A DNA stretch of 64,000 bases from Nitrososphaerota archaeon (lineage in GTDB: Archaea; Thermoproteota; Nitrososphaeria; Nitrososphaerales; Nitrosopumilaceae), in contig JAJPKL010000011.1 in NCBI GenBank assembly GCA_021323705.1, positions 1 through 64,000 of the forward strand, read 5' to 3'. Position numbers and translations under genes: made by a program. The first letter of the stretch is position 1; each line of letters opens with the position of its first letter. The notes under the pieces were generated by a model. The model was not told the origin of the DNA. It saw nothing but the letters and a program-made list of their open reading frames with translations, and did no database searches. Below, one piece after another: positions 15,742 through 24,396 of this stretch.

Positions 15742-16740
15742 GTGGAGAATTTACAAATTATTGCACTTGTAGCAATTGCAATATCTCTAGTCAGCATTGG
15801 GCTGGTGGTTGCCAACGTTTTAAATCTTCAAGGCACATTGATGAACCTTAATGCAAGCATAATTGAACAGTCACAGGGTACCAAATCTCTAAACCAGCAA
15901 GCAAATTCCACACAACAACTAATCAACGAACAGAAGAAGAATATCTCACAAATGGAATACGGCATAGGGAATCTAACAAACGAGATTAAATCATTGGAAG
16001 GGAGAGTTGCGTCACTTGAACATTCACGGCCGCATTGCTCTCCAGAGGGATGTCCTCCGCTCACCAACCAACCATCTTCTAGCACAAAATTTGTGCCAAT
16101 TGCATTAAGAGATGACAAGGGAAACCTGTGGACATCATGGTTCATCAAGGAGAGCCTTTACTATCCTACATTATACAGCACAAGCTGTGACGCTCCTTCC
16201 GTAGATTGTTACGTTAACTTTTCCAACATTTCTACTCCAAACGGCACCGGTATTGAGGCAGACACCATAGGAGCTACCGTATATGGCTACTGGTTTCTTG
16301 GATATTCCCAAGAATACGTGGTACCAGAAAATGGAACTGTAACCATCTCCGGAAATTTCTTAAAAAATGATACCTTTTCACAAGTTTATGGGCTTGTGCC
16401 GCCACATCCCAGTCAAAACACGTCTGAAGGTTATGGCGCAATGATGCCTGCACCCTCTATGCATCAAAACTTGACGCAGGTTCCGGAGGGAAGAAGCCAC
16501 ATCTTTGTATTCATATTGGATAGGGATCCGAACATAATACTTGCACAAAAGGAAGCCGTGTTATCATCGGATAATGTTACAACGTGGTATGATAGGTCAG
16601 TAACCTTCAATTTACATCCGGGACAAGTGTTCAGGGTTGGCATAGGGTCTGAGAATAACTGGGCAAATGACTATCATGTCTACGTTGCATGGAATGGAGT
16701 AACAATTCGTGCTGAACCGGCATGGAGTCCATTGCAGTGA
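15742..16740 (+). CDS. Membrane-anchored coiled-coil protein with beta-rich outer domain
   Basis: GTG start supported by the TATA box. It has 332 residues: a membrane anchor (about 5-28), a coiled coil with N-glycosylation sequons (about 30-95), a Cys/Pro-rich hinge (HCSPEGCPP) and a beta-rich domain to the end with many NxS/T sites. It stands alone between two operons of the surface cluster and lacks the two-Cys domain. Such a stalk-and-head layout suits a surface or sensor protein. The function is unknown. Confidence 0.65.
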   Translation: MENLQIIALVAIAISLVSIGLVVANVLNLQGTLMNLNASIIEQSQGTKSLNQQANSTQQLINEQKKNISQMEYGIGNLTNEIKSLEGRVASLEHSRPHCSPEGCPPLTNQPSSSTKFVPIALRDDKGNLWTSWFIKESLYYPTLYSTSCDAPSVDCYVNFSNISTPNGTGIEADTIGATVYGYWFLGYSQEYVVPENGTVTISGNFLKNDTFSQVYGLVPPHPSQNTSEGYGAMMPAPSMHQNLTQVPEGRSHIFVFILDRDPNIILAQKEAVLSSDNVTTWYDRSVTFNLHPGQVFRVGIGSENNWANDYHVYVAWNGVTIRAEPAWSPLQ

Positions 16741-16805
16741 AGAATCTGTTCATAGACAAAAACGTTGGTTGCAATTGAGTACCGAAGAAACCCGAAGAAT
16801 GCTGC

Positions 16806-16820
16806 GCCACTTTTTTAAAC
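16806..16820 (+). promoter_or_regulatory. TATA box of the 16847 operon
   Basis: GCCACTTTTTTAAACC is centred about 32 bases before the ATG at 16847. It shares GCCACTTTTTTAAA with the promoter at 13755. Confidence 0.6.
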
Positions 16821-16846
16821 CATTGATTGTACCGTCCATATGGTAT

Positions 16847-18382
16847 ATGAAGATCATTTCACGCTCAAATTTGTATAGAAAACACAATAGGTTTCTACCA
16901 CATTGCCAAAGTTCAAAAATATATTCATCACATTTGAAAACGAACGATTCTTGTTTTTTAGCACTTTCCATAATATCCATTTGTCTTTTGTCAGCAGTTC
17001 CGCTAATAATTCCAAATGTCAATGCAGCAACTCCACAGATTACATTTGGTTCGCTTGGTTCCGCGCCTGGCCAATTGGATCTCCCAAGGGGGATGGCAGT
17101 TGATAATGCCGGAAATGTCTATGTTGCAGACAACAGGAACCATAGGGTAGAGGAATTTGGACCCTCAGGAAAATATATTTCAGAATTTGACAAAGGCGGC
17201 ATTCCAGAAGGCATTGCAGTCGATGGCTCTGGCAATATTATTGTGGTAGACAGGGAAAACATGACTGTAAAAAAATTTAGTCCTCAAGGGGCATTGCTTT
17301 CATCCTTTGGTTCTGCAGGTTCAGAGCCTGGCCAGCTTGGAAACGCAGAAAGGGTTGCACTTGACAGGTCGGGCAACATCTACGTTACGGATGCTAACAC
17401 AGTGGAAAAATTCGACCCAAAGGGTTCTTTTATGTCGTATTTTTTTGCAAATGACACAAAAAACTGTTGCATGGACGCGATGGGAATTGCAACCGACAAT
17501 TCGAACAATATCTATGTTGCAGACATGTTCTATCACAGAATAATAAAGTTCAATTCTACAGGCTATATCCTGTCAGTGTTTAATGCAACTTTTTCCGTTC
17601 CAAGAATCAGCAGTACGCCGCAAGACGTTGCAGTCGATACTGCAGGCAACATGTACGTGGCAGACACATACAATGGAAGAATAGTTAAACTCGACCCGAC
17701 TGGGCGTCCATTGTCATCACTTGAGATATCTGGTGTGCCTGTAGGAATTGCAATCATGGGAGACAAAGTCTATGCCACAGATTTGGCAAATAATAGAGTT
17801 GAAGTATTCCAAACATCACAATTTGTGAACAACGGCACTGATATTGTTCAAAACAGTACGCAAAGAAAAGAGCCTCCCCTCAACCAAAACTCGACAGCGC
17901 TTGATGCCGCAATAAAACTTGCCACAAACTCCCCCCAGTTCCAGTCTCTGGTTGAGGGGTACAACTATTCATTTAGCAGTGATTTTGAAGAATCAGGCCC
18001 ACTGTCCAAGGGTGGTATAGGATTAACAGCACACGGATTTGCCTTTGAGATATACTCTGGTCCTGTAAAACCAGGCAAAGCAGTAAAAGTTGTAGAAGTA
18101 TTGGAAGACCCAACACTTAGCAAGATTCTAAACGTGACATCATATCCTGCAGTCTACATGGGGCCTGCAATGCCTCCCACTGCAAATGCCACTGAAAACC
18201 ATGGGCAAAGCAATACCATACCATCCCCATTGAAGCAGTTCAAGTCAGGAATCGCTGCCGCAGATGTAAAATGTCAATCAGGATTGTTGCTAGTCTTTAA
18301 AACAACGGATGGTACTCCTGCATGTGTGAAATCCAACACTGCCAATATTCTGGTAGAACGTGGTTGGGCAAGATCCTCTTAG
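16847..18382 (+). CDS. Secreted NHL-repeat beta-propeller with two-Cys domain
   Basis: The ATG at 16847 is preferred over an earlier in-frame start at 16709, which would overlap the previous gene and precede the TATA box. It has 511 residues: a membrane/signal segment (CFLALSIISICLLSAVPLII), then about six NHL repeats, for example LPRGMAVDNAGNVYVAD and PQDVAVDTAGNMYVADTYNG, forming a propeller. A further domain and the shared C-terminal domain follow: SPLKQFKSGIAAADVKC, TPACVKSNTANIL, ERGWARSS. NHL propellers usually bind proteins or sugars. It leads the 18387/20077 genes. Confidence 0.8.
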   Translation: MKIISRSNLYRKHNRFLPHCQSSKIYSSHLKTNDSCFLALSIISICLLSAVPLIIPNVNAATPQITFGSLGSAPGQLDLPRGMAVDNAGNVYVADNRNHRVEEFGPSGKYISEFDKGGIPEGIAVDGSGNIIVVDRENMTVKKFSPQGALLSSFGSAGSEPGQLGNAERVALDRSGNIYVTDANTVEKFDPKGSFMSYFFANDTKNCCMDAMGIATDNSNNIYVADMFYHRIIKFNSTGYILSVFNATFSVPRISSTPQDVAVDTAGNMYVADTYNGRIVKLDPTGRPLSSLEISGVPVGIAIMGDKVYATDLANNRVEVFQTSQFVNNGTDIVQNSTQRKEPPLNQNSTALDAAIKLATNSPQFQSLVEGYNYSFSSDFEESGPLSKGGIGLTAHGFAFEIYSGPVKPGKAVKVVEVLEDPTLSKILNVTSYPAVYMGPAMPPTANATENHGQSNTIPSPLKQFKSGIAAADVKCQSGLLLVFKTTDGTPACVKSNTANILVERGWARSS

Positions 18383-18386
18383 AGAA

Positions 18387-20072
18387 ATGAAAACTCTGGG
18401 CCTTTCCATTATTCTAGCAGTGGCATCTGTAACTATAATGATAACACAAAATGTTATGGCAATGCCATACCTGTCACCGCAAGATCTGTACCGGCAAAGC
18501 GATGTGGTGTTTTATGGCCAAGTCATATCAAAACAAGTCGGGCCTGGACCAGATTATGACTATTATCAAATCAAAGTTAAAACATATTTCAAAAATCCGC
18601 AGACATCTGACTCGATAACCGCCGCAGGGCACATGCCTTCCGGAGGACATGTCACATACACACAGTTTGAGGTGGGAGATAAGGCTCTTTTTTACATAAT
18701 AAAGGAACAAGGAATCAACATCATATCTCCATATTCTACAAAAGCTGGTGAAGGGTGTGATATACATGCATTTTTGGGACCGGCGCCTATAGCAGATGAG
18801 CCAATCATGAGGGGACAACAAAGTCCACTTGAGCAAATCACTGATGCGAACATGACAACGCGAGGCTCATTTGGGATAAACCAAACAGTCTTGGTATCAT
18901 ATCATGTATGGAACAATTTTCCACAATCAAAAAATTTCACTGTTGAACTATCTGCAACAAATCAGAATGATACAACTAATTCTTTCTATAAAAAACAAAA
19001 CATCCGAGTTGGCGCATGTGATACCAGCGACGTCAAATGGCTCTTTGTGCCAACAAAAGCAGGAAATTATATTGTCAATGCCACTGAAAATGGAAAATTC
19101 AGAGCAGGGACAAGTTTTGAAGTTGTAAATTCCAGTCAATATAAAATTGCAGAAAACACAAACCCAACATTTGAATTAAATGATGACGGTATAAAATCAT
19201 CAAACGAGACACAATTTCCGCTGAAGATAAACGGGACATTCACACAAAAGGAAGGCCCACTTGTATTCAAGATGACATTGCTCAATATTACTTCAGACTC
19301 GAGATGCCCTATTGGGGTAACATGCATCTGGCAAGGACAGGTCGCGATTTTGGTAAGAGCAACGCAAAATGGCCAAAGTCTTGGAAACTTTAGTCTCTCA
19401 AGTGAAAAAGGAAAGGATACTGTATCACTTGGCATACACACTTTACACCTAGTGCAGGTAAATCCATATCCCTCTGGTAAAAAAATATCGCCTTCAGATT
19501 ACACTGCCATATTTACAATTTCGCGTCAGGTTCTGTCTCCTCTAAAACAATTTGATCTAGGGATAATGCCAATTGAGGTAAAATGTGAAAAAGATCTTGT
19601 TCTAATAATAAAATCAAAGGAAGGCTTGCCTGCATGTGTGAAACCTGACACTGTGCAGATACTTGAACAACGAGGATGGGCGGAGATGAAATCAATTCAA
19701 GCAAATCACAACTCAAATGTTAAAACTAATCCATTTGGTGTAGCTGGGCTTGTGTTATACTACGGCGGCGGTCCGTGCGGAGTAGGTACTTGCCCTTTTA
19801 ACACATTCAATCTCAAAATAAACTCAAACTATACTGCATATTTACTTGGGTACAACATTTGTGACGGCAATTCGTGCACAAAGACAACTGATTTGAAAGT
19901 ATTGCTACCGCTCAACCAGTTCATAGGCCCATATTTTAAAACAATACCACTACCTGAGGGCTTGCCATGGAAACACAATGATACATTTAGTATTCAGGTT
20001 TTGGTGTCCCAAACCCCTGACAACAAAACAGCGATATGGACAGATCTTGGAAATTCTACAATAGTTCCTTGA
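18387..20072 (+). CDS. Secreted multidomain protein with NTR-like and two-Cys domains
   Basis: Start at 18387 (MKTLGLSIILAVASVTIMIT), four bases after the previous stop, gives a good signal peptide. It has 561 residues. The N-terminal part (SDVVFYGQVISKQ onward) resembles a TIMP/NTR-like OB fold. The middle has DSRCPIGVTCIWQGQVAIL, a Cys-containing motif also found in bacterial lipoproteins. The shared domain follows at about residues 388-438 (SPLKQFDLGIMPIEVKC, LPACVKPDTVQIL, QRGWAEM). A last domain of about 120 residues has four Cys. It is the second gene of its operon. Confidence 0.72.
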   Translation: MKTLGLSIILAVASVTIMITQNVMAMPYLSPQDLYRQSDVVFYGQVISKQVGPGPDYDYYQIKVKTYFKNPQTSDSITAAGHMPSGGHVTYTQFEVGDKALFYIIKEQGINIISPYSTKAGEGCDIHAFLGPAPIADEPIMRGQQSPLEQITDANMTTRGSFGINQTVLVSYHVWNNFPQSKNFTVELSATNQNDTTNSFYKKQNIRVGACDTSDVKWLFVPTKAGNYIVNATENGKFRAGTSFEVVNSSQYKIAENTNPTFELNDDGIKSSNETQFPLKINGTFTQKEGPLVFKMTLLNITSDSRCPIGVTCIWQGQVAILVRATQNGQSLGNFSLSSEKGKDTVSLGIHTLHLVQVNPYPSGKKISPSDYTAIFTISRQVLSPLKQFDLGIMPIEVKCEKDLVLIIKSKEGLPACVKPDTVQILEQRGWAEMKSIQANHNSNVKTNPFGVAGLVLYYGGGPCGVGTCPFNTFNLKINSNYTAYLLGYNICDGNSCTKTTDLKVLLPLNQFIGPYFKTIPLPEGLPWKHNDTFSIQVLVSQTPDNKTAIWTDLGNSTIVP

Positions 20073-20076
20073 ATAC

Positions 20077-20892
20077 ATGAAAACATTGCATCTCCTAGCA
20101 GTTGTTATCTCAGTAACGTTATTTGGTGCTCTTGGCATGTCAAGTGAACAAACTCTGATTCCTTCTTGGATTAAAAACACTGCCAAGTGGTGGTCTGAAG
20201 GGCAGGTAGATGATAGTGATTTTACAAAAGGTCTTGAGTACCTAATACAAAATAATATTGTAATAATACCGCCTACAAACTCAACTGCCATAAAGGAAAA
20301 CAAGATACCGCTTTGGGTTAAAAATAACGCTGGCTGGTGGGCAGATGGAAAAATCTCAGATGGCGAGTTTGTGAAAGGAATCCAGTATCTAATCGGAAAA
20401 GGTATCATAAACGTAAGCTCAAACCCAGTTGTAAATAATACAAGTCAGTGCGATAACATCTCAACCCCTGCAGAAAAGGAGACATGTCTTGAACAAGCAC
20501 AGCGTGATGCCAAGATCAAAAATGCGATTGCAAGCACCGTACCATATGGTATAGGTCCTGTCACTTTTTACTACGTTGGAAGCCAAGTCCAACCTGCTGA
20601 TGGCAACAAGTCAATTGTCACACTACACTTTATGGTACAAGACAATGGAAGCAACCAAGTTACAATGTCATGCCAGAATCAAAATTCCTGCAATTACGTA
20701 TTCAGTGATGGTACAAGGAACATCCAATTTGCCACAAACACGTTAGTTTATGGAAGCCTCACGCTTGTGCCAAAGGCGCCAACCTTTGTAGACTGGACAT
20801 ACTATGACACATTTGACACGCAAAGGAATTACACTTTTGATGTAAACGAGCAGTGGGGAACAGGTTCCATACCAATAAGGATCAATTGGTAG
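20077..20892 (+). CDS. Secreted protein with two W-W repeats and a beta domain
   Basis: A 271-residue protein starting four bases after the previous stop. Signal peptide MKTLHLLAVVISVTLFGALG. Two repeats follow (about 27-64 and 77-113) with the pattern IP-x-W-I/V-KN-x-A-x-WW-x2-G-x-I/V-x-D-x2-F-x-KG-x2-YLI-x3-I. They recur at 40599 and 52106. The C-terminal part (about 150-271) is a beta-sandwich, perhaps DUF4352-like, with two Cys in MSCQNQNSCNYVFS. It is the third gene of its operon. Confidence 0.75.
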   Translation: MKTLHLLAVVISVTLFGALGMSSEQTLIPSWIKNTAKWWSEGQVDDSDFTKGLEYLIQNNIVIIPPTNSTAIKENKIPLWVKNNAGWWADGKISDGEFVKGIQYLIGKGIINVSSNPVVNNTSQCDNISTPAEKETCLEQAQRDAKIKNAIASTVPYGIGPVTFYYVGSQVQPADGNKSIVTLHFMVQDNGSNQVTMSCQNQNSCNYVFSDGTRNIQFATNTLVYGSLTLVPKAPTFVDWTYYDTFDTQRNYTFDVNEQWGTGSIPIRINW

Positions 20893-20911
20893 ATAGGGCA
20901 GGAACTAGAAA

Positions 20912-21316
20912 TTACTGACCAAATCCACCGTTGCCAATCATTGGGGCATTGGCAGGAGTGGTATACTGTTTTACTATATCGATGCCGTTGTCAGCAGTTA
21001 CCTTGACTTGTTCAAGGTCGCTGCCATCTGGTGGCGATAGCATTACTCTGTCGCCGGGGTCTAGTACCGGTACAAAATCTGACTTTTGGTTGCCGTAATC
21101 CACTCTTACATTAGTTACAGGTTCCCTTCCGGTATTTTTTATAAAGACATGAGTGTAGGTCCCAAAATCTCCTTTGGACATTATTGGGTCAACTGAAAGC
21201 ATATAGTCTTGTGTTGGCACAAGTAGAACAAATGCAATTATGGCTGCGGCAAGTGCTGCACCTCCACCCGATGCAACAATGATTATCTTTTTCAAACAAT
21301 TGGATAAAAACACCAT
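20912..21316 (-). CDS. Membrane-anchored protein with a CARDB-like outer domain
   Basis: A 134-residue protein. The hydrophobic segment at about 9-31 (KIIIVASGGGAALAAAIIAF) anchors it. The outer part (about 38-115) looks like a small beta-sandwich: TYTHVFIKNTGREPVTNVRVDY and a PGDRVMLSPPDG turn, as in CARDB/Ig-like domains. The tail is Gly/Asn-rich. The function is unknown. Confidence 0.6.
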   Translation of the reverse strand: MVFLSNCLKKIIIVASGGGAALAAAIIAFVLLVPTQDYMLSVDPIMSKGDFGTYTHVFIKNTGREPVTNVRVDYGNQKSDFVPVLDPGDRVMLSPPDGSDLEQVKVTADNGIDIVKQYTTPANAPMIGNGGFGQ

Positions 21317-21359
21317 AAGATAAATGATTTAGCTGATCTATTGCCTTGCAAAAGAAGTA

Positions 21360-21923
21360 TCATTTGTTTGGATAAATGACCTCGTCTTCTGTTACGATGC
21401 AGTCAACTTTTACGTCGTGACTGTCATGTGGGATTGATTTTATGACCTGTTTGGAAAAAGACAGCGCAATCTTCTTTGAGCGCTTGTCGTGTAGGTACCT
21501 ATCGTAATATCCAAATCCGTATCCGAGCCTGTAGCCTTCGCGTGTTACTGCAATTGCAGGGACAAGTATTACCTCAAGTTTTTTTACCGTTTCACATCTC
21601 TCCTTTGGCTCCATCACAGAAAAGTTTCCCATCTCAAGGTCTGAAAAACTAGAGATCTTCTTGAAAACAAGGTCGTTTTTTTCAACCTTTGGCAAGGACA
21701 ATTCCTTTCCTGCGTTTAGTATCTCTTGCAATATGTCTTGTGTGCGTACCTCGCTTCCTACTGCATGGTATCCACCTAACATTTTGGCATTTCTGTAATA
21801 CTCTATCTTCCTTAGGTTATCCTGTATCTTGCTGCTTGCTATCTTGATAAAGTCAGGCGAGAGTCCGTCTCGCTGATCTAAAAGCTGCTTGCGGAGGCGA
21901 GCTTTCTCAACGCTGTGTGCCAA
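21360..21923 (-). CDS. 5-formyltetrahydrofolate cyclo-ligase
   Basis: A 187-residue protein, normal for the family. It has the N-terminal basic helix KARLRKQLLDQRDGLS, which binds ATP/folate, and the signature GYRLGYGFGYYDRYL. The enzyme turns 5-formyl-THF into 5,10-methenyl-THF using ATP. The start overlaps the end of folD by 17 bases, so both are made from one message and share the folate pathway. Products support PurN and other C1 reactions. Confidence 0.92.
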   Translation of the reverse strand: MAHSVEKARLRKQLLDQRDGLSPDFIKIASSKIQDNLRKIEYYRNAKMLGGYHAVGSEVRTQDILQEILNAGKELSLPKVEKNDLVFKKISSFSDLEMGNFSVMEPKERCETVKKLEVILVPAIAVTREGYRLGYGFGYYDRYLHDKRSKKIALSFSKQVIKSIPHDSHDVKVDCIVTEDEVIYPNK

Positions 21924-22776
21924 TTCCTTTACTAATTGAAGTTGCAGTAACAGTGTTTTTTAAAAGCATCGCTCGAGTCATGGGCCCCACGCCTCCAGGT
22001 ACGGGAGTGGCATACGATGCCTTTTTGATCACGTTATCATAGTCGACGTCACCTGCAAGTTTGCCGTCAAGCCTGCTTGTACCGACATCTATCACGACAG
22101 CGCCTTCTTTTACCATGTCTTGAGTCAAAGTAAACCTGCTTCTGTTGCCAACGGCGCTTACAACAATGTCAGCGCCAAGACAAAGTGATTTGAGATCACG
22201 TGTCTTTGAGTGGCATGTGGTTACAGTGGCATTTTTTTCAAGCATCAGGTGATACAGTGGCTTTCCAACCAAGTTGCTTCGATTTATGATTACGACGTGT
22301 TTTCCTGAAATGTCTATCTTGTAAAAATCAAAAAGCTCCATGATGCCTGACGGCGTGCATGGCTTGAGAAGCGCCCTGCCTGATGCCAAAAGCCCCATGT
22401 TGTATGGCGTTAGGCCGTCAACGTCCTTTATGGGGGAGATCTTGGTTATTACACCAAACTCGTCCAGCTGTTTTGGTAATGGTAGCTGGACCAAGATTCC
22501 ATGAACTGTATTGTCATTGTTTAACAAGTCAATCAAACTTTCAAGTTCTTTTTGTGAGAATGTCTGTGGGAGTCGATGGTCTTTGGTTGCAATGCCAACT
22601 TCGGCACAGTCTTTCTGCTTGCTTGTAACATATGATGCAGACGCTTGATCATCTCCAACCAAGACGGTTGCAAGACAAGGCTCGATTCCTTCTTTTTTTA
22701 GCTCGGCAACGGCTGCCCTGACCCTGTCCTTGACAGAGTTTGCAACTGCAATGCCGTCAATCTTCTGCCCGGTCAA
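21907..22776 (-). CDS. folD: Methylene-THF dehydrogenase / methenyl-THF cyclohydrolase
   Basis: A 289-residue bifunctional enzyme. Motifs in order: YVTSKQKDCAEVGI with the catalytic Lys, QLPLPKQL, KDVDGLTPYNMG, PCTPSGIMELF, the Rossmann loop NRSNLVGKP, GTSRLDGKLAGDVD and PVPGGVGPMTRAML. A TATA-like GATTAAATATC at about 22798-22808 lies 27 bases before the ATG. It interconverts methylene-, methenyl- and formyl-THF. A bacterial-type folate route instead of methanopterin only is typical of Nitrososphaeria. Confidence 0.96.
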   Translation of the reverse strand: MTGQKIDGIAVANSVKDRVRAAVAELKKEGIEPCLATVLVGDDQASASYVTSKQKDCAEVGIATKDHRLPQTFSQKELESLIDLLNNDNTVHGILVQLPLPKQLDEFGVITKISPIKDVDGLTPYNMGLLASGRALLKPCTPSGIMELFDFYKIDISGKHVVIINRSNLVGKPLYHLMLEKNATVTTCHSKTRDLKSLCLGADIVVSAVGNRSRFTLTQDMVKEGAVVIDVGTSRLDGKLAGDVDYDNVIKKASYATPVPGGVGPMTRAMLLKNTVTATSISKGIGTQR

Positions 22777-22846
22777 ACATGATTGAGTAATTTGCTCGAT
22801 ATTTAATCTTTGGAACTTTTATGTCTCTGTACTTTAGAATATCTTG

Positions 22847-23392
22847 ATGAAACACAGGGAAGCAGATCTCCTAGTCCGGGATGTACTTGGCAAAATTAGA
22901 AACCACGAAATTGAGTTGCAAAAAGAATGTGTAGCATGTCATGTAATATTTTCACTAAAACAAAACTCAGGAAGGTCTGAGCAGGATGCAGCAGACCTGC
23001 TCTCTGATATATTGACACATGATCCAAAGCTAAACTCCGAGTTCATAGAGGTGGTGGAGCAGATACACATGAGGGAAAGAGGGATGGGAGGCGCATTTGC
23101 AGCAAGGGAAAGGGAATCAAAGGACAGCTATCTTGAGGCATACTTTTCAAACGTACTTGACGAGCTTACATCTGACCTGCACTTTGCAACATATGATGTA
23201 ATCTTGAGAAAACTGCTGCTAAGCTATCTTGCACTATATCTTGCTCAAACAATAGGAGTTGACTATCATGCGGCAACAGAAGAGCTGTACTATCTGCTAC
23301 GAAAAGATGATGCAAAAAATTCAAAGATTGCGTATCTCATTGCAAAGTTTGAAGAAAAGATACGAAAACAAGGCTCAAGCAACAGTCATTAA
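22847..23392 (+). CDS. Hypothetical helical protein
   Basis: The ATG at 22847 is chosen over the adjacent TTG at 22844; a TTTTATG box lies about 29 bases upstream. It has 181 residues, nearly all helical (KHREADLLVRDVLGKIRNHE), with Cys-x2-Cys at about 30-33 (KECVACHVIF). No membrane segment or known domain is recognised. It is divergent from folD and upstream of the cupin gene on the same strand, with a gap of 20 bases. Confidence 0.6.
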   Translation: MKHREADLLVRDVLGKIRNHEIELQKECVACHVIFSLKQNSGRSEQDAADLLSDILTHDPKLNSEFIEVVEQIHMRERGMGGAFAARERESKDSYLEAYFSNVLDELTSDLHFATYDVILRKLLLSYLALYLAQTIGVDYHAATEELYYLLRKDDAKNSKIAYLIAKFEEKIRKQGSSNSH

Positions 23393-23412
23393 TCTCAAAC
23401 CCCTGCCTGATT

Positions 23413-23736
23413 TTGTTGAAAATCGAGTTTGACACAAAAGAATACGTAAAAAACATTGCCAAATCAAAATCATACTTTCACACTTTCATAAACCGAGAAA
23501 ACATTGCAGCGGGTGTGCTCCGATTATTGCCAGGAGAGGAAGACACGCAGGCTCCACATGATAGCGATGAAGTGTACTATGTAGTGCGGGGAGACGGCTT
23601 TCTGACTGTTGGAAAAAAGGACTATTCCGTTTCTGAAGGCATGTCATATTTTGTTGCAAAAAATGTTGAGCACAGGTTTCACGGCAACACCCAAGAACTT
23701 GTGGTTGTATACTTTTTTAGCGGTCCTGATTCCTAG
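23413..23736 (+). CDS. Small cupin protein
   Basis: A 107-residue single cupin. Motif 1 is seen around DTQAPHDSDEVYYVVRGDGF, with His and Glu ligands though the usual first His is not present as HxH. Motif 2 is FVAKNVEHRFHG with His. The start is TTG. Its last four bases overlap the convergent purN end. Cupins of this size may be metal-dependent enzymes or sugar-binding proteins; the substrate cannot be told. Confidence 0.8.
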   Translation: MLKIEFDTKEYVKNIAKSKSYFHTFINRENIAAGVLRLLPGEEDTQAPHDSDEVYYVVRGDGFLTVGKKDYSVSEGMSYFVAKNVEHRFHGNTQELVVVYFFSGPDS

Positions 23737-24350
23737 GATATTATGGTCTTTCTGCCGCTTGTTTTTATCTTTCCTTCTGCAAAAAGTTTGACGGCTTGGG
23801 GGTATATCTTGTGCTCTTGCCTGAGGATGCGCTTTGAGAGGCTCTCCTCAGTATCATTGTCTTTTATCTCTACTACTGCCTGCAATATTATGGGTCCTGT
23901 ATCTACTCCCTCATCAACAAAGTGTACTGTGCATCCAGAGTATTTGACGCCATACTCCAGTGCTTGCCTCTGGGAATGCAATCCAGGAAAAGCAGGCAAG
24001 ATTGCAGGATGTATGTTGAGTATCCTTCCCCTGTAATGCTTGATAAATTCCGGGCTCATTATTCTCATGAAACCTGCAAGGCAGACAAGACCGTTTTTGG
24101 GGGTGACGTTGTTTTCTTCAAGAACTGATACAAGCTTCTTGTCGTATTCCCATCTTCCTCCCTTGATTCCAGCACTCTCAACTACTGCAGTCTTGACTCC
24201 AAGTTTTTGCGCAATTTTCAATCCTTTTGCATCAGGTTTGTTTGATATTACGATTGTAGGTGTGACTGGAATTTTTTTCTTTTTGACAGCGCGCAGGATT
24301 GCTTCCATGTTGGAACCGCGTCCTGAAATCAAGATTGCAAGGTTTATCAT
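23733..24350 (-). CDS. purN: Phosphoribosylglycinamide formyltransferase
   Basis: A 205-residue enzyme that transfers a formyl group from 10-formyl-THF to GAR. Visible: the N-terminal LISGRGSNMEAIL phosphate loop, the catalytic Asn and His in ILNIHPAILPAFPG, and the Asp-containing VDEGVDTGPIILQ. It lies close to folD and the cyclo-ligase (21.3-22.8 kb), which supply the folate. It is on the opposite strand from the cupin. Confidence 0.94.
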   Translation of the reverse strand: MINLAILISGRGSNMEAILRAVKKKKIPVTPTIVISNKPDAKGLKIAQKLGVKTAVVESAGIKGGRWEYDKKLVSVLEENNVTPKNGLVCLAGFMRIMSPEFIKHYRGRILNIHPAILPAFPGLHSQRQALEYGVKYSGCTVHFVDEGVDTGPIILQAVVEIKDNDTEESLSKRILRQEHKIYPQAVKLFAEGKIKTSGRKTIIS

Positions 24351-24396
24351 GTGTCGTGATTTGAATCCTGTCTAAATAAAGTCTCTTGCATTGTGA

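Noticed and set aside
16709-16846. Earlier start for the NHL-repeat protein
   Set aside because: It would overlap the previous gene and lie upstream of the TATA box; the later ATG fits box spacing and a signal peptide.
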